Shown one piece after another: positions 46,332 through 55,757 of a stretch of 64,000 nucleotides of DNA (position 1 is its first letter; the number at the start of each line of letters is the position of its first letter). Location of the stretch: NCBI RefSeq assembly GCF_030412785.1, contig NZ_CP125295.1, positions 5,270,001-5,334,000 of the forward strand, given 5' to 3'. Origin of the DNA: Paraburkholderia sabiae. GTDB lineage: Bacteria; Pseudomonadota; Gammaproteobacteria; Burkholderiales; Burkholderiaceae. Made by a program: the position numbers and the translations under genes. The notes beneath the pieces are model-generated. The model had not been told where the DNA came from. It saw nothing but the letters and a program-made list of their open reading frames with translations, and searched no databases.

Positions 46332-47531
46332 ATGTCTCTGTTCTCCGCTGTCGAACTCGCTCCCCGCGACCCGATTCTGGGCCTGAACGAAGCTTTTAAC
46401 GCCGATACGCGCACGACCAAGGTTAATCTTGGCGTGGGCGTGTACACCAATGAAGAAGGCAAGATTCCTCTGCTGCGCGCCGTTCGCGAAGCAGAAAAGG
46501 CACGCATCGATGCAGCGCTGCCGCGCGGCTATCTGCCCATCGAAGGTATCGCCGTCTATGACGCAGCCGTGCAGAAGCTCCTGCTCGGCAACGATTCGCC
46601 GCTGATCGCCGCTGGCCGCGTCGTCACGGCGCAAGCGCTGGGTGGCACGGGCGCGCTGAAGATCGGCGCGGACTTCCTGAAGCGCGTCAACCCTGCATCG
46701 AAGGTCGCAATCAGCGATCCGAGCTGGGAAAACCACCGCGCTCTGTTCGAAAGCGCGGGCTTCGAGGTCGTCTCGTACCCGTACTACGACGCGGCAACGC
46801 ACGGCGTGAACTTCGAAGGCATGCTGTCGGCGCTCAACAGCTACGCGCCGGGCACGGTCGTCGTGCTGCACGCGTGCTGCCACAACCCGACGGGCGTCGA
46901 TCTGACGGTCGACCAGTGGAAGCAGGTCGTCGAAGTCGTGAAGGCACGCGAACTGGTGCCGTTCCTCGACATCGCGTATCAGGGCTTCGGCGACGGCATC
47001 GACGCCGACGCAGCCGCCGTGCGCCTCTTCGCACAATCGGAACTGAACGTGTTCGTGTCGTCGTCTTTCTCGAAGTCGTTCTCGCTGTACGGCGAGCGCG
47101 TCGGCGCGCTGTCGATCATCACGGGCAGCAAGGAAGAAGCATCGCGCGTGCTGTCGCAACTCAAGCGCGTGATCCGCACGAACTACTCGAACCCGCCGAC
47201 GCACGGCGGCGCAGTCGTCGCAGCCGTGCTCGGCTCGCCCGAACTGCGCGCGACGTGGGAAGCGGAACTGGGCGAAATGCGCGACCGTATCCGCGCGATG
47301 CGCAATGGTCTGGTCGAAGGTCTGAAGGCGGCGGGCATCGACCGCGACTTCAGCTTCGTCAACGCACAGCGCGGCATGTTCTCGTACTCGGGCCTGACGG
47401 CAGCGCAAGTGGACCGTCTGCGCGAAGAGTTCGGCATCTACGCCGTCAGCACGGGCCGCATCTGCGTGGCCGCGCTGAACACGCGCAACCTGGACGTCGT
47501 GGCTAGCGCCGTCGCTGCTGTGTTGAAGTAA
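46332..47531 (+). CDS. tyrB: Aromatic/aspartate aminotransferase (class I PLP enzyme)
   Basis: The 399-residue protein has the class Ia aminotransferase signature and length. It transfers amino groups between aspartate/aromatic amino acids and 2-oxoglutarate. The PLP lysine lies in SSSFSKSFSLYGERVGAL. HNPTGVDL, LDIAYQGFGDG and an RGMFSYSGL end block are intact. The start at 46332 begins MSLFSAVELAPRDPI, as in family members. Whether it prefers aspartate or tyrosine cannot be fixed from sequence alone. A terminator follows. Confidence 0.9.
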   Translation: MSLFSAVELAPRDPILGLNEAFNADTRTTKVNLGVGVYTNEEGKIPLLRAVREAEKARIDAALPRGYLPIEGIAVYDAAVQKLLLGNDSPLIAAGRVVTAQALGGTGALKIGADFLKRVNPASKVAISDPSWENHRALFESAGFEVVSYPYYDAATHGVNFEGMLSALNSYAPGTVVVLHACCHNPTGVDLTVDQWKQVVEVVKARELVPFLDIAYQGFGDGIDADAAAVRLFAQSELNVFVSSSFSKSFSLYGERVGALSIITGSKEEASRVLSQLKRVIRTNYSNPPTHGGAVVAAVLGSPELRATWEAELGEMRDRIRAMRNGLVEGLKAAGIDRDFSFVNAQRGMFSYSGLTAAQVDRLREEFGIYAVSTGRICVAALNTRNLDVVASAVAAVLK

Positions 47532-47572
47532 TCTCGCGAGCGTGACGGCGCGAGTCGCCGTCTGATCGTGAA

Positions 47573-47605
47573 TAAAAAAGGCGCTCCTTGTGAGCGCCTT
47601 TTTTC
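47573..47605 (+). terminator. Terminator of the aminotransferase gene
   Basis: Stem GGCGCTC/GAGCGCC with flanking A6 and T6 and a CTTGT loop. The symmetric A/T flanks allow bidirectional use with the convergent patatin gene. Confidence 0.93.
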
Positions 47606-47627
47606 ATGCCGTGACGATTGATGACCG

Positions 47628-48881
47628 TCAGCGCAGGTCGCGGTGAATGTCGTGCGTGACGAACCCCGCGTCGTTCTCCGGCAGGTCGAGCCAACCGGGC
47701 TGCTCAAGCGAGTTGCGGATGTCGTCGAGGCCGCTTTCCCAATGCTGCTGCATCGTCGACAAACCGAACTGATAGTCCTTGTAATGCCCTTCGTATTCCT
47801 TGTTGCGATAGATCAGGTGCATGATGTTGTATCGCTTCGAGCACGACAGTTCCTGGGCGAGCTTGCACCAGGGGTCGTCGCGATGCTCGGGTGATACACG
47901 TTCAAGCACTTCGCGCAGCACATGCCGGAAGCGCTGCGTGTGCTGCATCATGTCCGTAACGAGGCGCGTTCGGCTCGAATACTGAACGTCCTTCATACGT
48001 CCCTGCACATCGGTGATGTTGTCCGGCACCGGCCCTAGCGCACTCCACAGATCGACTTGAAACGCCAGCGTATCGCGTCGTGGACTGGCTTGCGCAACCT
48101 GGTAGAGCGGCGTATTCGACATCAGCCCGCCGTCCCAGTAGTACTCGCCATCGATCTCGACGGCACCGAAACCCGGTGGCAACGCGCCCGACGCCATGAA
48201 GTGCTCGGGCTTCAACGTCGTGTGCATGTTGTCGAAATAGGCGAAGTTGCCCGTGTGCACATTCACGGCGCCCACCGACACATGCATTTCCTTCGAGTCG
48301 TTGATCCGCTCGAAGTCGCAGAGCCGCTCCAGCGTCGCCTTGAGCGGCGTGGTGTCGTAGTAGCTCGCGTTTTGCGGCGGAACGGACACAGCGGGCAGCG
48401 GCGGCGGAAAGCGCGGCGTGAAAAAGCCCTTCTGTCCGTCGACGAGTGCGCCGACCGCCTGCATCGCGGTGAACGCCTTGCGCACCGTATCGTTCGAATT
48501 GAAGAGCGCCTGTTCGATGGACGGCGGCACGGGCGGCCCAAAAGCCGGCTGGCAAATGGTTTCCCAGAACTCGCGCAACTTCTCGACGCGATGTTCGGGC
48601 GCATTGCCCGCAATGATCGCCGTGTTCAGCGCGCCGATCGAAATGCCAGCGAGCCAGTTGGGCAGAATGCCCGCCTCGTCGAGCCCCTGATAGACGCCCG
48701 CCTGATACGCGCCGAGCGCGCCGCCGCCCTGCAGCATCAGCGCAATGGTTTCGTACTGAGGCAGCGTCGCGTGATGACTGGCGCGAACGCCGGGCGCTGC
48801 GCCCGCCTGCTCGCTTTCCCCCGCACCGGCGCCGCCGGCGCGTGCCCGCTTCACGCCACGTTGTGAGTCGCGTTGCGCCAT
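47628..48881 (-). CDS. Patatin-like phospholipase (DUF3734 C-terminal)
   Basis: The protein is about 417 residues. It has the patatin oxyanion motif GGGALGAYQAG (about 52-62), the nucleophile elbow GISIG (Ser 81) and the dyad aspartate in DGG (Asp 250). The C-terminal third has the DUF3734-type extension. The start is one of two adjacent ATGs, 48884 or 48881, after GAGGAGG. It follows bdhA by 26 bases. That neighbour makes a lipid- or polyhydroxybutyrate-granule role plausible, but the substrate is not known. Confidence 0.88.
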   Translation of the reverse strand: MAQRDSQRGVKRARAGGAGAGESEQAGAAPGVRASHHATLPQYETIALMLQGGGALGAYQAGVYQGLDEAGILPNWLAGISIGALNTAIIAGNAPEHRVEKLREFWETICQPAFGPPVPPSIEQALFNSNDTVRKAFTAMQAVGALVDGQKGFFTPRFPPPLPAVSVPPQNASYYDTTPLKATLERLCDFERINDSKEMHVSVGAVNVHTGNFAYFDNMHTTLKPEHFMASGALPPGFGAVEIDGEYYWDGGLMSNTPLYQVAQASPRRDTLAFQVDLWSALGPVPDNITDVQGRMKDVQYSSRTRLVTDMMQHTQRFRHVLREVLERVSPEHRDDPWCKLAQELSCSKRYNIMHLIYRNKEYEGHYKDYQFGLSTMQQHWESGLDDIRNSLEQPGWLDLPENDAGFVTHDIHRDLR

Positions 48882-48907
48882 CATCACCTCCTCGCGTTTT
48901 ACATCGG

Positions 48908-49705
48908 TTATTGCATGTACCAGCCGTGGCTGACGATGAACGACTGACCCGTGAGCGCAGCCGTCGGGAACGACGACAGGAACAGCACCGTTTGTGCGAC
49001 GTCTTCGACCGTGGTGAAGATGCCGTCCACCGTGCCGCCCAGCATCACGCGACGGACCACTTCTTCCTCGGGGATGCCGAGTTCCTTCGCCTGCTCGGGA
49101 ATCTGCTTGTCGACGAGCGGCGTGCGCACGAAGCCCGGACATACGACATGCGAGCGCACGTTATGTTTCGCGCCTTCCTTCGCGAGCACGCGCGAAAGAC
49201 CGAGCAGCGCGTGCTTGGCCGTCACGTAGGCCGACTTCAGCGGCGACGCTTCGTGCGAATGCACCGAGCCCATGTAGATCACGATGCCGCCGCGATCGTC
49301 CTTGTACATGTGCTTGAGCGCGGCCTTCGTGGTGAGGAACGCGCCGTCGACGTGAATGGCCTGCATCTTCTTCCAATCCGAGAACGAATAGTTTTCGATC
49401 GGATTAACGATCTGGATGCCGGCATTTGAAATCAGGATATCCACCGAGCCGAGTTCGGCGGCCACTTTGTCGATGCCCTGGTTGACGGCGTCTTCGTTCG
49501 TTACGTCCATTGCAACGCCGAGTGCCTTGCCGCCTGCCTTGTTGATCTCTTCAGCAACGGCGTTCGCGCCGTCCTGGTTCAGGTCCGCAATCGCGACAGC
49601 GGCGCCCGCGGCCGACAGCGTCAACGCGATCTGCTTGCCGATGCCGCTCGCCGCGCCCGTGACGACGGCGACCTTGCCTTTCAGACTCTCATTCGATGAC
49701 GACAT
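48908..49705 (-). CDS. bdhA: 3-Hydroxybutyrate dehydrogenase
   Basis: The 265-residue short-chain dehydrogenase has the Rossmann motif TGAASGIG, an NAG block (ISNAGIQ), catalytic Ser in [16 protein letters not shown], and YVTAKHA (YxxxK). The C-terminal region GWYMQ is typical of BdhA. It oxidises (R)-3-hydroxybutyrate to acetoacetate during polyhydroxybutyrate use. The start at 49705 has GGAGG before it. It is cotranscribed with the patatin gene. Confidence 0.92.
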   Translation of the reverse strand: MSSSNESLKGKVAVVTGAASGIGKQIALTLSAAGAAVAIADLNQDGANAVAEEINKAGGKALGVAMDVTNEDAVNQGIDKVAAELGSVDILISNAGIQIVNPIENYSFSDWKKMQAIHVDGAFLTTKAALKHMYKDDRGGIVIYMGSVHSHEASPLKSAYVTAKHALLGLSRVLAKEGAKHNVRSHVVCPGFVRTPLVDKQIPEQAKELGIPEEEVVRRVMLGGTVDGIFTTVEDVAQTVLFLSSFPTAALTGQSFIVSHGWYMQ

Positions 49706-49920
49706 CCAGAACCTCCATGCAGTTGATTGAGCAATGACAACATGGCGCGCAGGCATCGTAAAGCTGGCTGAATGGCATATGCCGTTCGGTCGATTGCTGC
49801 ACTGCGGCCGACTCCGCTATTGTGCATGAAGCGACGGGAACTACACACCCAAAGGCACGAGTTGCCGATTCGGATTAATGTGTGAGGTTCCGGCTACGAC
49901 ACTCACAAAAGGAGAAGTAG

Positions 49921-50892
49921 ATGAACTACCGACGTCTCGGCCGTTCCGGCCTGCAAGTCAGCGAGCTGTCCATCGGCTCATGGGTGACTTACGGCAATCA
50001 GGTGGATCGGAGCGCCGCACGGGAATCGCTGGCGGCCGCGCGCGACGCGGGCGTGAATTTCTTCGACAACGCCGAGGTCTATGCGGGCGGCAAGTCCGAG
50101 GAGATCATGGGCGAAGCGCTGAAGGAACTGAACTGGCCGCGCGTAAGCTACATCGTCTCGACGAAGTTCTTCTGGGGGCTCAACGAAGCGCCCAACCAGT
50201 ATCACACGCTCAACCGCAAGTATCTGATGAACGCGATCGACGGCTCGCTCAAGCGTCTGCAACTCGATTATGTCGATCTCGTGTTCTGTCATCGTCCTGA
50301 CCCATACACGCCGATTGAAGAAACGGTGTGGGCGATGAGCGACATGATCACGCGCGGCAAGGCGCTGTACTGGGGCACGTCCGAATGGAGCGCCGACGAA
50401 ATTCGCGCAGCCTATGAGATCGCCGAGCGTCATCATCTGCACAAGCCGGTGATGGAGCAGCCGCAATACAACCTCTTCCATCGCAGGCGTGTCGAGCAGG
50501 AATATCGGCGGCTCTATGAAGATATCGGTCTGGGCCTGACGACGTGGAGTCCGCTCGCGTCCGGTTTGCTCACGGGCAAATACCGCAATGGCATCCCTTC
50601 CGGCAGCCGCGCCGAACTGCAAGGCTACGACTGGCTGCGCAAGGAACTGACCGACTCGGGCAAGAACAACGTGGTCAATCAGCTTGGCGATCTCGCGGAC
50701 GAACTCGGCTGCACCGTCGGGCAACTGGCGCTCGCGTGGATCCTGACCAATCCGAACGTCAGCACGATCATCACGGGTGCGTCGCGTGTCGAGCAGATCG
50801 CGGAAAACATGAAGGCCAAGGACGTGGCCGAGCAGATCACGCCGGAAATCAAGGAGAGGATCGAAGCGATCGTCGGCGACGGTTATCAGTGA
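49921..50892 (+). CDS. Aldo/keto reductase (Kv-beta/YghZ-like)
   Basis: The 323-residue TIM-barrel reductase has the AKR tetrad in context: [16 protein letters not shown] (Asp, Tyr), VSTKFFWG (Lys) and [10 protein letters not shown] (His). [19 protein letters not shown] and TGASRVEQI complete the NADPH site. It resembles the potassium-channel beta-subunit-like AKR14 group that reduces glyceraldehyde-3-phosphate or methylglyoxal. AAAGGAGAAG precedes the ATG. Divergent from bdhA, with no operon partner. Confidence 0.9.
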   Translation: MNYRRLGRSGLQVSELSIGSWVTYGNQVDRSAARESLAAARDAGVNFFDNAEVYAGGKSEEIMGEALKELNWPRVSYIVSTKFFWGLNEAPNQYHTLNRKYLMNAIDGSLKRLQLDYVDLVFCHRPDPYTPIEETVWAMSDMITRGKALYWGTSEWSADEIRAAYEIAERHHLHKPVMEQPQYNLFHRRRVEQEYRRLYEDIGLGLTTWSPLASGLLTGKYRNGIPSGSRAELQGYDWLRKELTDSGKNNVVNQLGDLADELGCTVGQLALAWILTNPNVSTIITGASRVEQIAENMKAKDVAEQITPEIKERIEAIVGDGYQ

Positions 50893-51004
50893 GCTTTGCG
50901 TTGCCGCGTGAGCCGGGCGTGGCATGCAGCCCGCTTGCGCGGCGATTCGGCTCGCCCCGTCGCGTACAATACGCGCCCGCTCCTTCACTCGCGCTTTCAT
51001 CGCC

Positions 51005-51850
51005 ATGCTCAGTTACCGCCACGCTTTTCATGCAGGCAATCACGCCGACGTTCTGAAACACGCCGTCGTCGTGCAGTTGCTGCGCTACCTTGGACAAAAG
51101 GACAAGGCGTACTGGTACATCGACACGCACGCGGGCGCCGGCGTCTATTCGCTGAAGGAAGGCTACGCGACCAAGACCGCGGAGTTCGAAACGGGCATCG
51201 CGAGACTGTGGGAGCGCAAAGACTTGCCGCCGATGCTGGCCGAGTACGTCGATGAAGTGTCGGCGCTGAATCCCGACGGCGAGTTGCGCTACTACCCCGG
51301 CTCGCCGTATCTCGCATGGCGCATGATGCGCGAGCAGGACCGGATGCGGCTGTTCGAATTGCACAGCACCGAGATCGACGTGCTGCGTCATAACTTCCGC
51401 GACGCGGGCCGTCGCGCGATGCTCTATGCGGGCGATGGCTTCGATGGCATCAAGGCACTACTGCCGCCCGCGCCGCGCCGCGCGCTCGTGCTCGTTGATC
51501 CGTCTTATGAAGACAAGCGGGATTACGCGCGCACGCTGACTTGCGTCGAAGAAAGTCTGAAGCGCTTTGCGACGGGCACGTATGCCGTCTGGTATCCGCA
51601 GGTCGCGCGACCGGAATCGCAGCGCTTCCCTGAACAGTTGAAACGGCTGCAGGACAAGAACTGGCTGCATGTGTCGCTGACGGTCAGCAGCCCGCCTAGC
51701 GATGGCTTTGGACTCTTCGGCAGCGGCATGTTCATTCTGAATCCGCCCTACACGCTGCCGAAGATGTTGAAAGAAACGCTGCCTTGGCTCGTCGCGACGC
51801 TCGGCGAAGACAAGGCCGCGACGTTCAAGGTCGAACATCGCGGCGACTGA
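51005..51850 (+). CDS. rlmJ: 23S rRNA (adenine(2030)-N6)-methyltransferase RlmJ
   Basis: The 281-residue protein begins MLSYRHAFHAGNHADVLKH, the unmistakable RlmJ N-terminus. The SAM-binding motif is YIDTHAGAGVY. The N6-adenine catalytic motif reads LVDPSYEDKRDY (DPxY form), and a C-terminal NPPYTLPKML block follows. It methylates A2030 in helix 72 of 23S rRNA. The start at 51005 matches the family. It is convergent with the solute-binding protein gene, 10 bases between. Confidence 0.95.
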   Translation: MLSYRHAFHAGNHADVLKHAVVVQLLRYLGQKDKAYWYIDTHAGAGVYSLKEGYATKTAEFETGIARLWERKDLPPMLAEYVDEVSALNPDGELRYYPGSPYLAWRMMREQDRMRLFELHSTEIDVLRHNFRDAGRRAMLYAGDGFDGIKALLPPAPRRALVLVDPSYEDKRDYARTLTCVEESLKRFATGTYAVWYPQVARPESQRFPEQLKRLQDKNWLHVSLTVSSPPSDGFGLFGSGMFILNPPYTLPKMLKETLPWLVATLGEDKAATFKVEHRGD

Positions 51851-51859
51851 ACATACGGC

Positions 51860-52894
51860 TTACTTGACCTGCTCGGCCGCCTTGCGCGCAAAGTCGTTCG
51901 TGTAGGTCGATTTCAGATCGATCTTCGACGCGTCGAGCCGCGTGTCGAACGAAGCGAGCGCACGCAACGCCGTCGGCGGGCCATCGGCGGGCATCAGGCC
52001 ATCCGGCGAATAGGCTTCGCGGACGTTGTGAAAGGCGTCGATGTACAGAGCCTTGTCGTTGAGCAGATAAGCGGCGGGCACCATCTTCACGATGTCGGCA
52101 TCGCTTGCCGTCTGAAGCCAGTGGTCCGCGCGCACGATCGCATTCGCCAATGCCTGAGTCGTCTTCGGATTCTTCTGGATAAAGCTGTCCGGTGCGTAGA
52201 GCGTGGCCGCCGGCATCGTTCCGCCGAATACGTCCTGCGTGCCCTTCACCGTGCGCGTATCGACCAGAATCTTGATGTCGCCTGAGCGCTGCAGTTTCGT
52301 CATCATCGGGTCGACGTTCGACAGCGCATCGACCTGCCCATTGCTCACCGCGGATATCACGGTCGCGCCGCTTCCCACGCCGATCACCGAAATGTCGTTG
52401 CGTTGCACGCCGGCCTTGCGCAGCGCGACGGTCAGCACGAGATCGGTCGATGAACCCGGCGCGCTCACGCCCACTTTGGCGCCTTTGAAATCGGCCAGCG
52501 ACTTCAGCGTATCGGCTTTGCTTTTCGTGACCGCGACGGCAATCTGCGGCGCGCGGCCCATCAGCACGAACGCGCGGTAGTGCTGACCTTTCGCCTGCAT
52601 GAAGATCGTGTGCTCGTAAGCGCCCGCGCCGACGTCGGCACTTCCACCGACCACCGCTTCCAGCGCTTTCGATCCGCCCGCAAAATCCTCGAGCGTCACG
52701 TCGAGCCCTTCGTCCTTGAAGAAGCCCAACTGGGACGCGGTCAGAACAGGAAGGTAGTAGAGACCCGGCAAGCCGCCGACGGCCATCGTGAGCGTTGGTT
52801 TTTCGGGCGTGTCTTTCGCGATGGCAGGTTGCGTCGCCAATATCAGCAGTGCCGCGCACACGCTCGCCGCATGGCGGAGTCTCAGATTACGCAT
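51860..52894 (-). CDS. ABC transporter substrate-binding protein (SsuA/NMT1-like)
   Basis: The 344-residue secreted protein has a signal peptide (about residues 1-26, AALLILATQPAIAKD). The NMT1/SsuA fold follows: MAVGGLPGLYYLPVLTASQLGFFKDEGLDV, AVVGGSADVGAGAYEH and KVGVSAPGSSTD. These bind sulfonates, nitrate or thiamine precursors. The start at 52894 has GGAGG 7 bases upstream. No permease or ATPase gene is adjacent, so it is an orphan binding protein. Confidence 0.87.
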   Translation of the reverse strand: MRNLRLRHAASVCAALLILATQPAIAKDTPEKPTLTMAVGGLPGLYYLPVLTASQLGFFKDEGLDVTLEDFAGGSKALEAVVGGSADVGAGAYEHTIFMQAKGQHYRAFVLMGRAPQIAVAVTKSKADTLKSLADFKGAKVGVSAPGSSTDLVLTVALRKAGVQRNDISVIGVGSGATVISAVSNGQVDALSNVDPMMTKLQRSGDIKILVDTRTVKGTQDVFGGTMPAATLYAPDSFIQKNPKTTQALANAIVRADHWLQTASDADIVKMVPAAYLLNDKALYIDAFHNVREAYSPDGLMPADGPPTALRALASFDTRLDASKIDLKSTYTNDFARKAAEQVK

Positions 52895-53064
52895 TCGTCG
52901 CCTCCTGTTCTGTTCGAATTGTTCGTCTCGCCGCACCGGTTACGCATGGAGTGCATACCTGCGAGCGATGATCGCGCAACGATTGTCGTTCGATGAACTG
53001 GCGCGCGCCATGCGCCGAAACCCGAATAGTGAGAGCGCTTTGGCTTTCGGTCGGCGCGGCTGGT

Positions 53065-53415
53065 CTATTGCGAATGCGGAATGTATCGCGGACGCGGCTG
53101 CGGCGTCGGAGTGGGATACGGAGTCGTCGATGCGCCCGGCACCTGGATATACGGCGCGACGATGTAAGGCGGCGCTCCGTTCGGCGGGGCAAGCTCTTCG
53201 GGCGCGGCGATCGGTTGCGCCTCGACGATGCGGCTGTGCGACAGCGGCGCCGTCTGCAGCACGGTGCCGCCCTGGCCGTCACTGATGCCGCCTTGCGTGT
53301 CGAGAATCAGCGGCTGCCGGTTCGTCGACGAAGCAGCAAATGCCGTCGATGCCGCCCCGAGCAGCACGACAAGCGCTGCGGATCGCAGCAGATGAAACGA
53401 GTGGTCTGAAAACAT
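53065..53415 (-). CDS. Secreted Pro-rich hypothetical protein
   Basis: The 116-residue protein has an N-terminal signal peptide (about 1-28, LVVLLGAASTAFAASS). A low-complexity mature region is rich in Gln, Pro and Thr (PIAAPEELAPPNGAPP, then TTPYPTPTPQPRPRY). The family is not recognised. It probably acts in the periplasm or at the surface. It stands alone, and the composition is skewed by repeats rather than by transfer. Confidence 0.6.
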   Translation of the reverse strand: MFSDHSFHLLRSAALVVLLGAASTAFAASSTNRQPLILDTQGGISDGQGGTVLQTAPLSHSRIVEAQPIAAPEELAPPNGAPPYIVAPYIQVPGASTTPYPTPTPQPRPRYIPHSQ

Positions 53416-53539
53416 GGGCGCCCCGGATGATTGTAGGAATGCCGGTTATCGCGAAAACATCTTACCTTACCGCGGCATAGGCGTTTGGGCTAGTCGGTGT
53501 CGGCCAGCGTAGCGCAACTCTCCAGCTCCAGATGTGACA

Positions 53540-53560
53540 AAGCCCCGCATGGCGGGGCTT
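53540..53560 (-). terminator. Hairpin downstream of DUF3563 gene
   Basis: A 9-base perfect stem, AAGCCCCGC with GCGGGGCTT, and a 3-base loop. On the minus strand it is followed by TTGTC, so the U-tract is weak. Confidence 0.6.
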
Positions 53561-53615
53561 GATCTCGCGACTCGGGCTCGCGGCAACAAAGGCCGCGCAA
53601 GCCGGGGCGAATAAC

Positions 53616-53762
53616 TTACAGCGAGTAGCCGTTGGTTTCGAGCGAGCGGATACGCTGCTCGAGCTGGACGATGTCCGACGACGCTGCGAGGTAAGCCTCA
53701 CGGCGGCTACGTTCAGCGGTTTCAAACCAGTTGCTCAACTTTTCGATCAAAAATGCAAACAT
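53616..53762 (-). CDS. DUF3563 small protein
   Basis: The 48-residue protein begins MFAFLIEKLSNWFETAERSRR. It continues EAYLAASSDIVQLEQRIRSLE and ends NGYSL. The sequence and length match the DUF3563 family, widespread as a single short gene in Burkholderiales. An amphipathic N-terminal helix and a second acidic helix are predicted. Function unknown. It is followed by a hairpin. The start at 53762 is the only in-frame ATG with family-like length. Confidence 0.88.
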   Translation of the reverse strand: MFAFLIEKLSNWFETAERSRREAYLAASSDIVQLEQRIRSLETNGYSL

Positions 53763-54023
53763 GATGTACTCCAAGGATCAGTGAATAACCCCCGGTGAAT
53801 TTGGCATCAGGGATTTCCCGTAAAAGGGTTAACCCGAATTATAGCGTTCCGGTGCAACCTTACCAGTGAATTGCACGAATACCGTGCATTCCGATTTGGA
53901 ATGGTGCATGTTGAATAACCGATCAAACCATTGATTTCTGGCAGTTTTTTTCGAGATTCATTGGAAATCAGTCAAACTAAGCGCTCATAGCGCACCAAAC
54001 ATGTGCACGAAGTCCGATTGATC

Positions 54024-54470
54024 TCAACGTTGCGGCACTGTTTTGCAGTCGCCGTGACAATCCGGCGCATCAACCAATGAATCGGCAGCCGCCAAGCTCT
54101 CGATGATCGGGCAATCCGGCCGGTCGTCGCCGTGGCAATGCTCCGCGAGATGCGTCAGCGTGTCGCGCATCTCGGTCAATTCGTCGATCCGGCGATTCAG
54201 CTCAGCCACATGCTCCAATGCGATCGACTTCACCTCCGCGCTCGCACGCGACCGGTCGTTCCACAGCGCGAGCAGCTTGCGGATGTCTTCGACCAGAAAT
54301 CCCAGCCGCCGCGCCTGCCGGATGAAACGCAGCGAATGAACCTCCTGCGTGCCGTAAACGCGATAACCCGCCGTCGTGCGCTCCTTGGCCGCGAGCAAGC
54401 CCACGCTCTCGTAATAACGGATCATCTTCGCCGTCACGCCCGACGCGCGGGCCGCTTCACCGATATTCAT
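54024..54470 (-). CDS. cueR: CueR-like Cu(I)-responsive MerR regulator
   Basis: The 148-residue MerR protein begins with the HTH MNIGEAARASGVTAKMIRYYESVGLL and carries the CueR metal loop CHGDDRPDCPIIESL (the C-x7-C pair that binds Cu(I) or Ag(I)). A second cysteine pair lies at the very C-terminus (DCHGDC). It is divergent from copZ across the operator. CueR bends the overlong promoter spacer to activate copper defence genes. Confidence 0.93.
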   Translation of the reverse strand: MNIGEAARASGVTAKMIRYYESVGLLAAKERTTAGYRVYGTQEVHSLRFIRQARRLGFLVEDIRKLLALWNDRSRASAEVKSIALEHVAELNRRIDELTEMRDTLTHLAEHCHGDDRPDCPIIESLAAADSLVDAPDCHGDCKTVPQR

Positions 54471-54512
54471 CGCTCGTTCCCCACTTTGCCTTCACGATAT
54501 GTTGCATGATTC

Positions 54513-54539
54513 TTGACCTTCCCACTGTGGGAAGGTCAA
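54513..54539. promoter_or_regulatory. CueR operator, perfect 27-base palindrome within copZ promoter
   Basis: TTGACCTTCCCAC-T-GTGGGAAGGTCAA is perfectly symmetric. TTGACC can serve as -35 and AATCAT (54538-54543) as -10, with a 19-base spacer, the elongated spacing used by MerR-type activators. The CCTTCC/GGAAGG arms are CueR-type. Confidence 0.92.
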
Positions 54540-54604
54540 TCATGATATGGCCCGTCGACAGGCATAATTCAACCGTTGCAGGACTTATCAGCCAGAGGAA
54601 AAGC

Positions 54605-54814
54605 ATGAGCATCGAATTCAAGGTAGAAGGCATGAGCTGCCAGCATTGCGTCGCAGCCGTCACGCGCGCCATCCAGGAACAGGACGCAGGCGCGCAGGTT
54701 CAGGTCGATCTGCCGGCGGGCAAAGTGGCCGTCCAGTCGGGCGCATCCGTCGACACGCTCAAGGCCGCCATCGACGAAGCCGGCTACACGGTCGTCGGCG
54801 TCGCCGGCAACTGA
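54605..54814 (+). CDS. copZ: CopZ-type copper chaperone (HMA domain)
   Basis: The 69-residue heavy-metal-associated domain has the copper-binding loop GMSCQHC and the usual beta-alpha-beta ferredoxin-like fold, ending DEAGYTVVGVAGN. It would ferry Cu(I) in the cytoplasm. No copA ATPase is adjacent in the window, so the chaperone is separated from its export pump. It is driven from the CueR promoter; the ATG at 54605 is preceded by AGAGGAAA. Confidence 0.93.
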   Translation: MSIEFKVEGMSCQHCVAAVTRAIQEQDAGAQVQVDLPAGKVAVQSGASVDTLKAAIDEAGYTVVGVAGN

Positions 54815-54828
54815 GCGGGAACGCGCAC

Positions 54829-55743
54829 ATGTTCAAGGTTGCCGTTATTGGCGCATCGGGTCTGCTGGGGCGCGCGATCGTCGGTGAACTCGCACAGCAG
54901 CGGGATTGGCAGCTCGTGCAAACGACCTTCAGCCGCCAGAGTCCGGACAGCGTGCAGCTCGATATTCGCGATGCCGACGCGGTCGATCGGTTCATCGAGC
55001 GCGAGCGGCCCGATGCGATCGTCATCGCGGCAGCCGAGCGGCGTCCCGATGTGTGCGAAAACGATCCGGCGCTCGCGCGTGCGCTGAACGTGGACGCCGT
55101 GCGCGCGATCGCGTCGGCTGCGCGTCGGCACCGCGCGTGGGTGCTGTCCATTTCCACCGACTACGTGTTCGACGGCACGAAGCCGCCCTATCGCTACGAC
55201 GCCGCGCCGTCGCCGGTCAACGCGTATGGCCGCAGCAAGCTCGAAGGCGAACAGGCGCTCGCCGAAACGACGGATCTCGGCTGCGTGCTGCGCCTGCCGC
55301 TGCTGTTCGGGCCGATCGTCGACTGGCGGGAATCGGCCGTGACGAGTCTCGTGCCCGCGATCGCCGCGTCGGCGCGCACGTCGCCGGAAGCGAAACCTGC
55401 CGTGATGGACGCGTGGGCGATCCGCTATCCGACGTATACGCCTGACGTCGCCATTGTCGTCCGTCAGTTGCTGGAGCGGCACGCGCGCGGCGAAGCGGTG
55501 TGCGGCACCGTGCAATGGTCCGGCGACGAGCCGATGACGAAGCACGATATCGCTAAACGTCTCGCGAACGCCTTGCAGATCGACGCGCAGCTGACGCCGC
55601 AGCACACGCCGACGGACGCCACGCCGCGCCCGCACAACTGTCATCTCGATTCGTCGCGGCTCGAAGCACTCGGCATCGGTCAGCGCACGCCGTTCGATAC
55701 GGCGATCCGAGAGGTTTTCGCGCGGTTTCCGTGGCGCGGTTAG
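54829..55743 (+). CDS. RmlD-like NAD(P)-dependent reductase (extended SDR)
   Basis: The 304-residue protein has the Rossmann motif VAVIGASGLLGRAIV, a YxxxK block (AYGRSKLEGEQ) preceded by STDYVFDGTKPPY, and RLPLLFGPIV. That set is typical of dTDP-4-dehydrorhamnose reductase-like SDRs. No rml genes are adjacent, so the substrate is uncertain; some homologues are MAT2B-like. It begins 14 bases after copZ and is probably cotranscribed with it. Confidence 0.87.
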   Translation: MFKVAVIGASGLLGRAIVGELAQQRDWQLVQTTFSRQSPDSVQLDIRDADAVDRFIERERPDAIVIAAAERRPDVCENDPALARALNVDAVRAIASAARRHRAWVLSISTDYVFDGTKPPYRYDAAPSPVNAYGRSKLEGEQALAETTDLGCVLRLPLLFGPIVDWRESAVTSLVPAIAASARTSPEAKPAVMDAWAIRYPTYTPDVAIVVRQLLERHARGEAVCGTVQWSGDEPMTKHDIAKRLANALQIDAQLTPQHTPTDATPRPHNCHLDSSRLEALGIGQRTPFDTAIREVFARFPWRG

Positions 55744-55757
55744 CGCACGGTTAGCAA

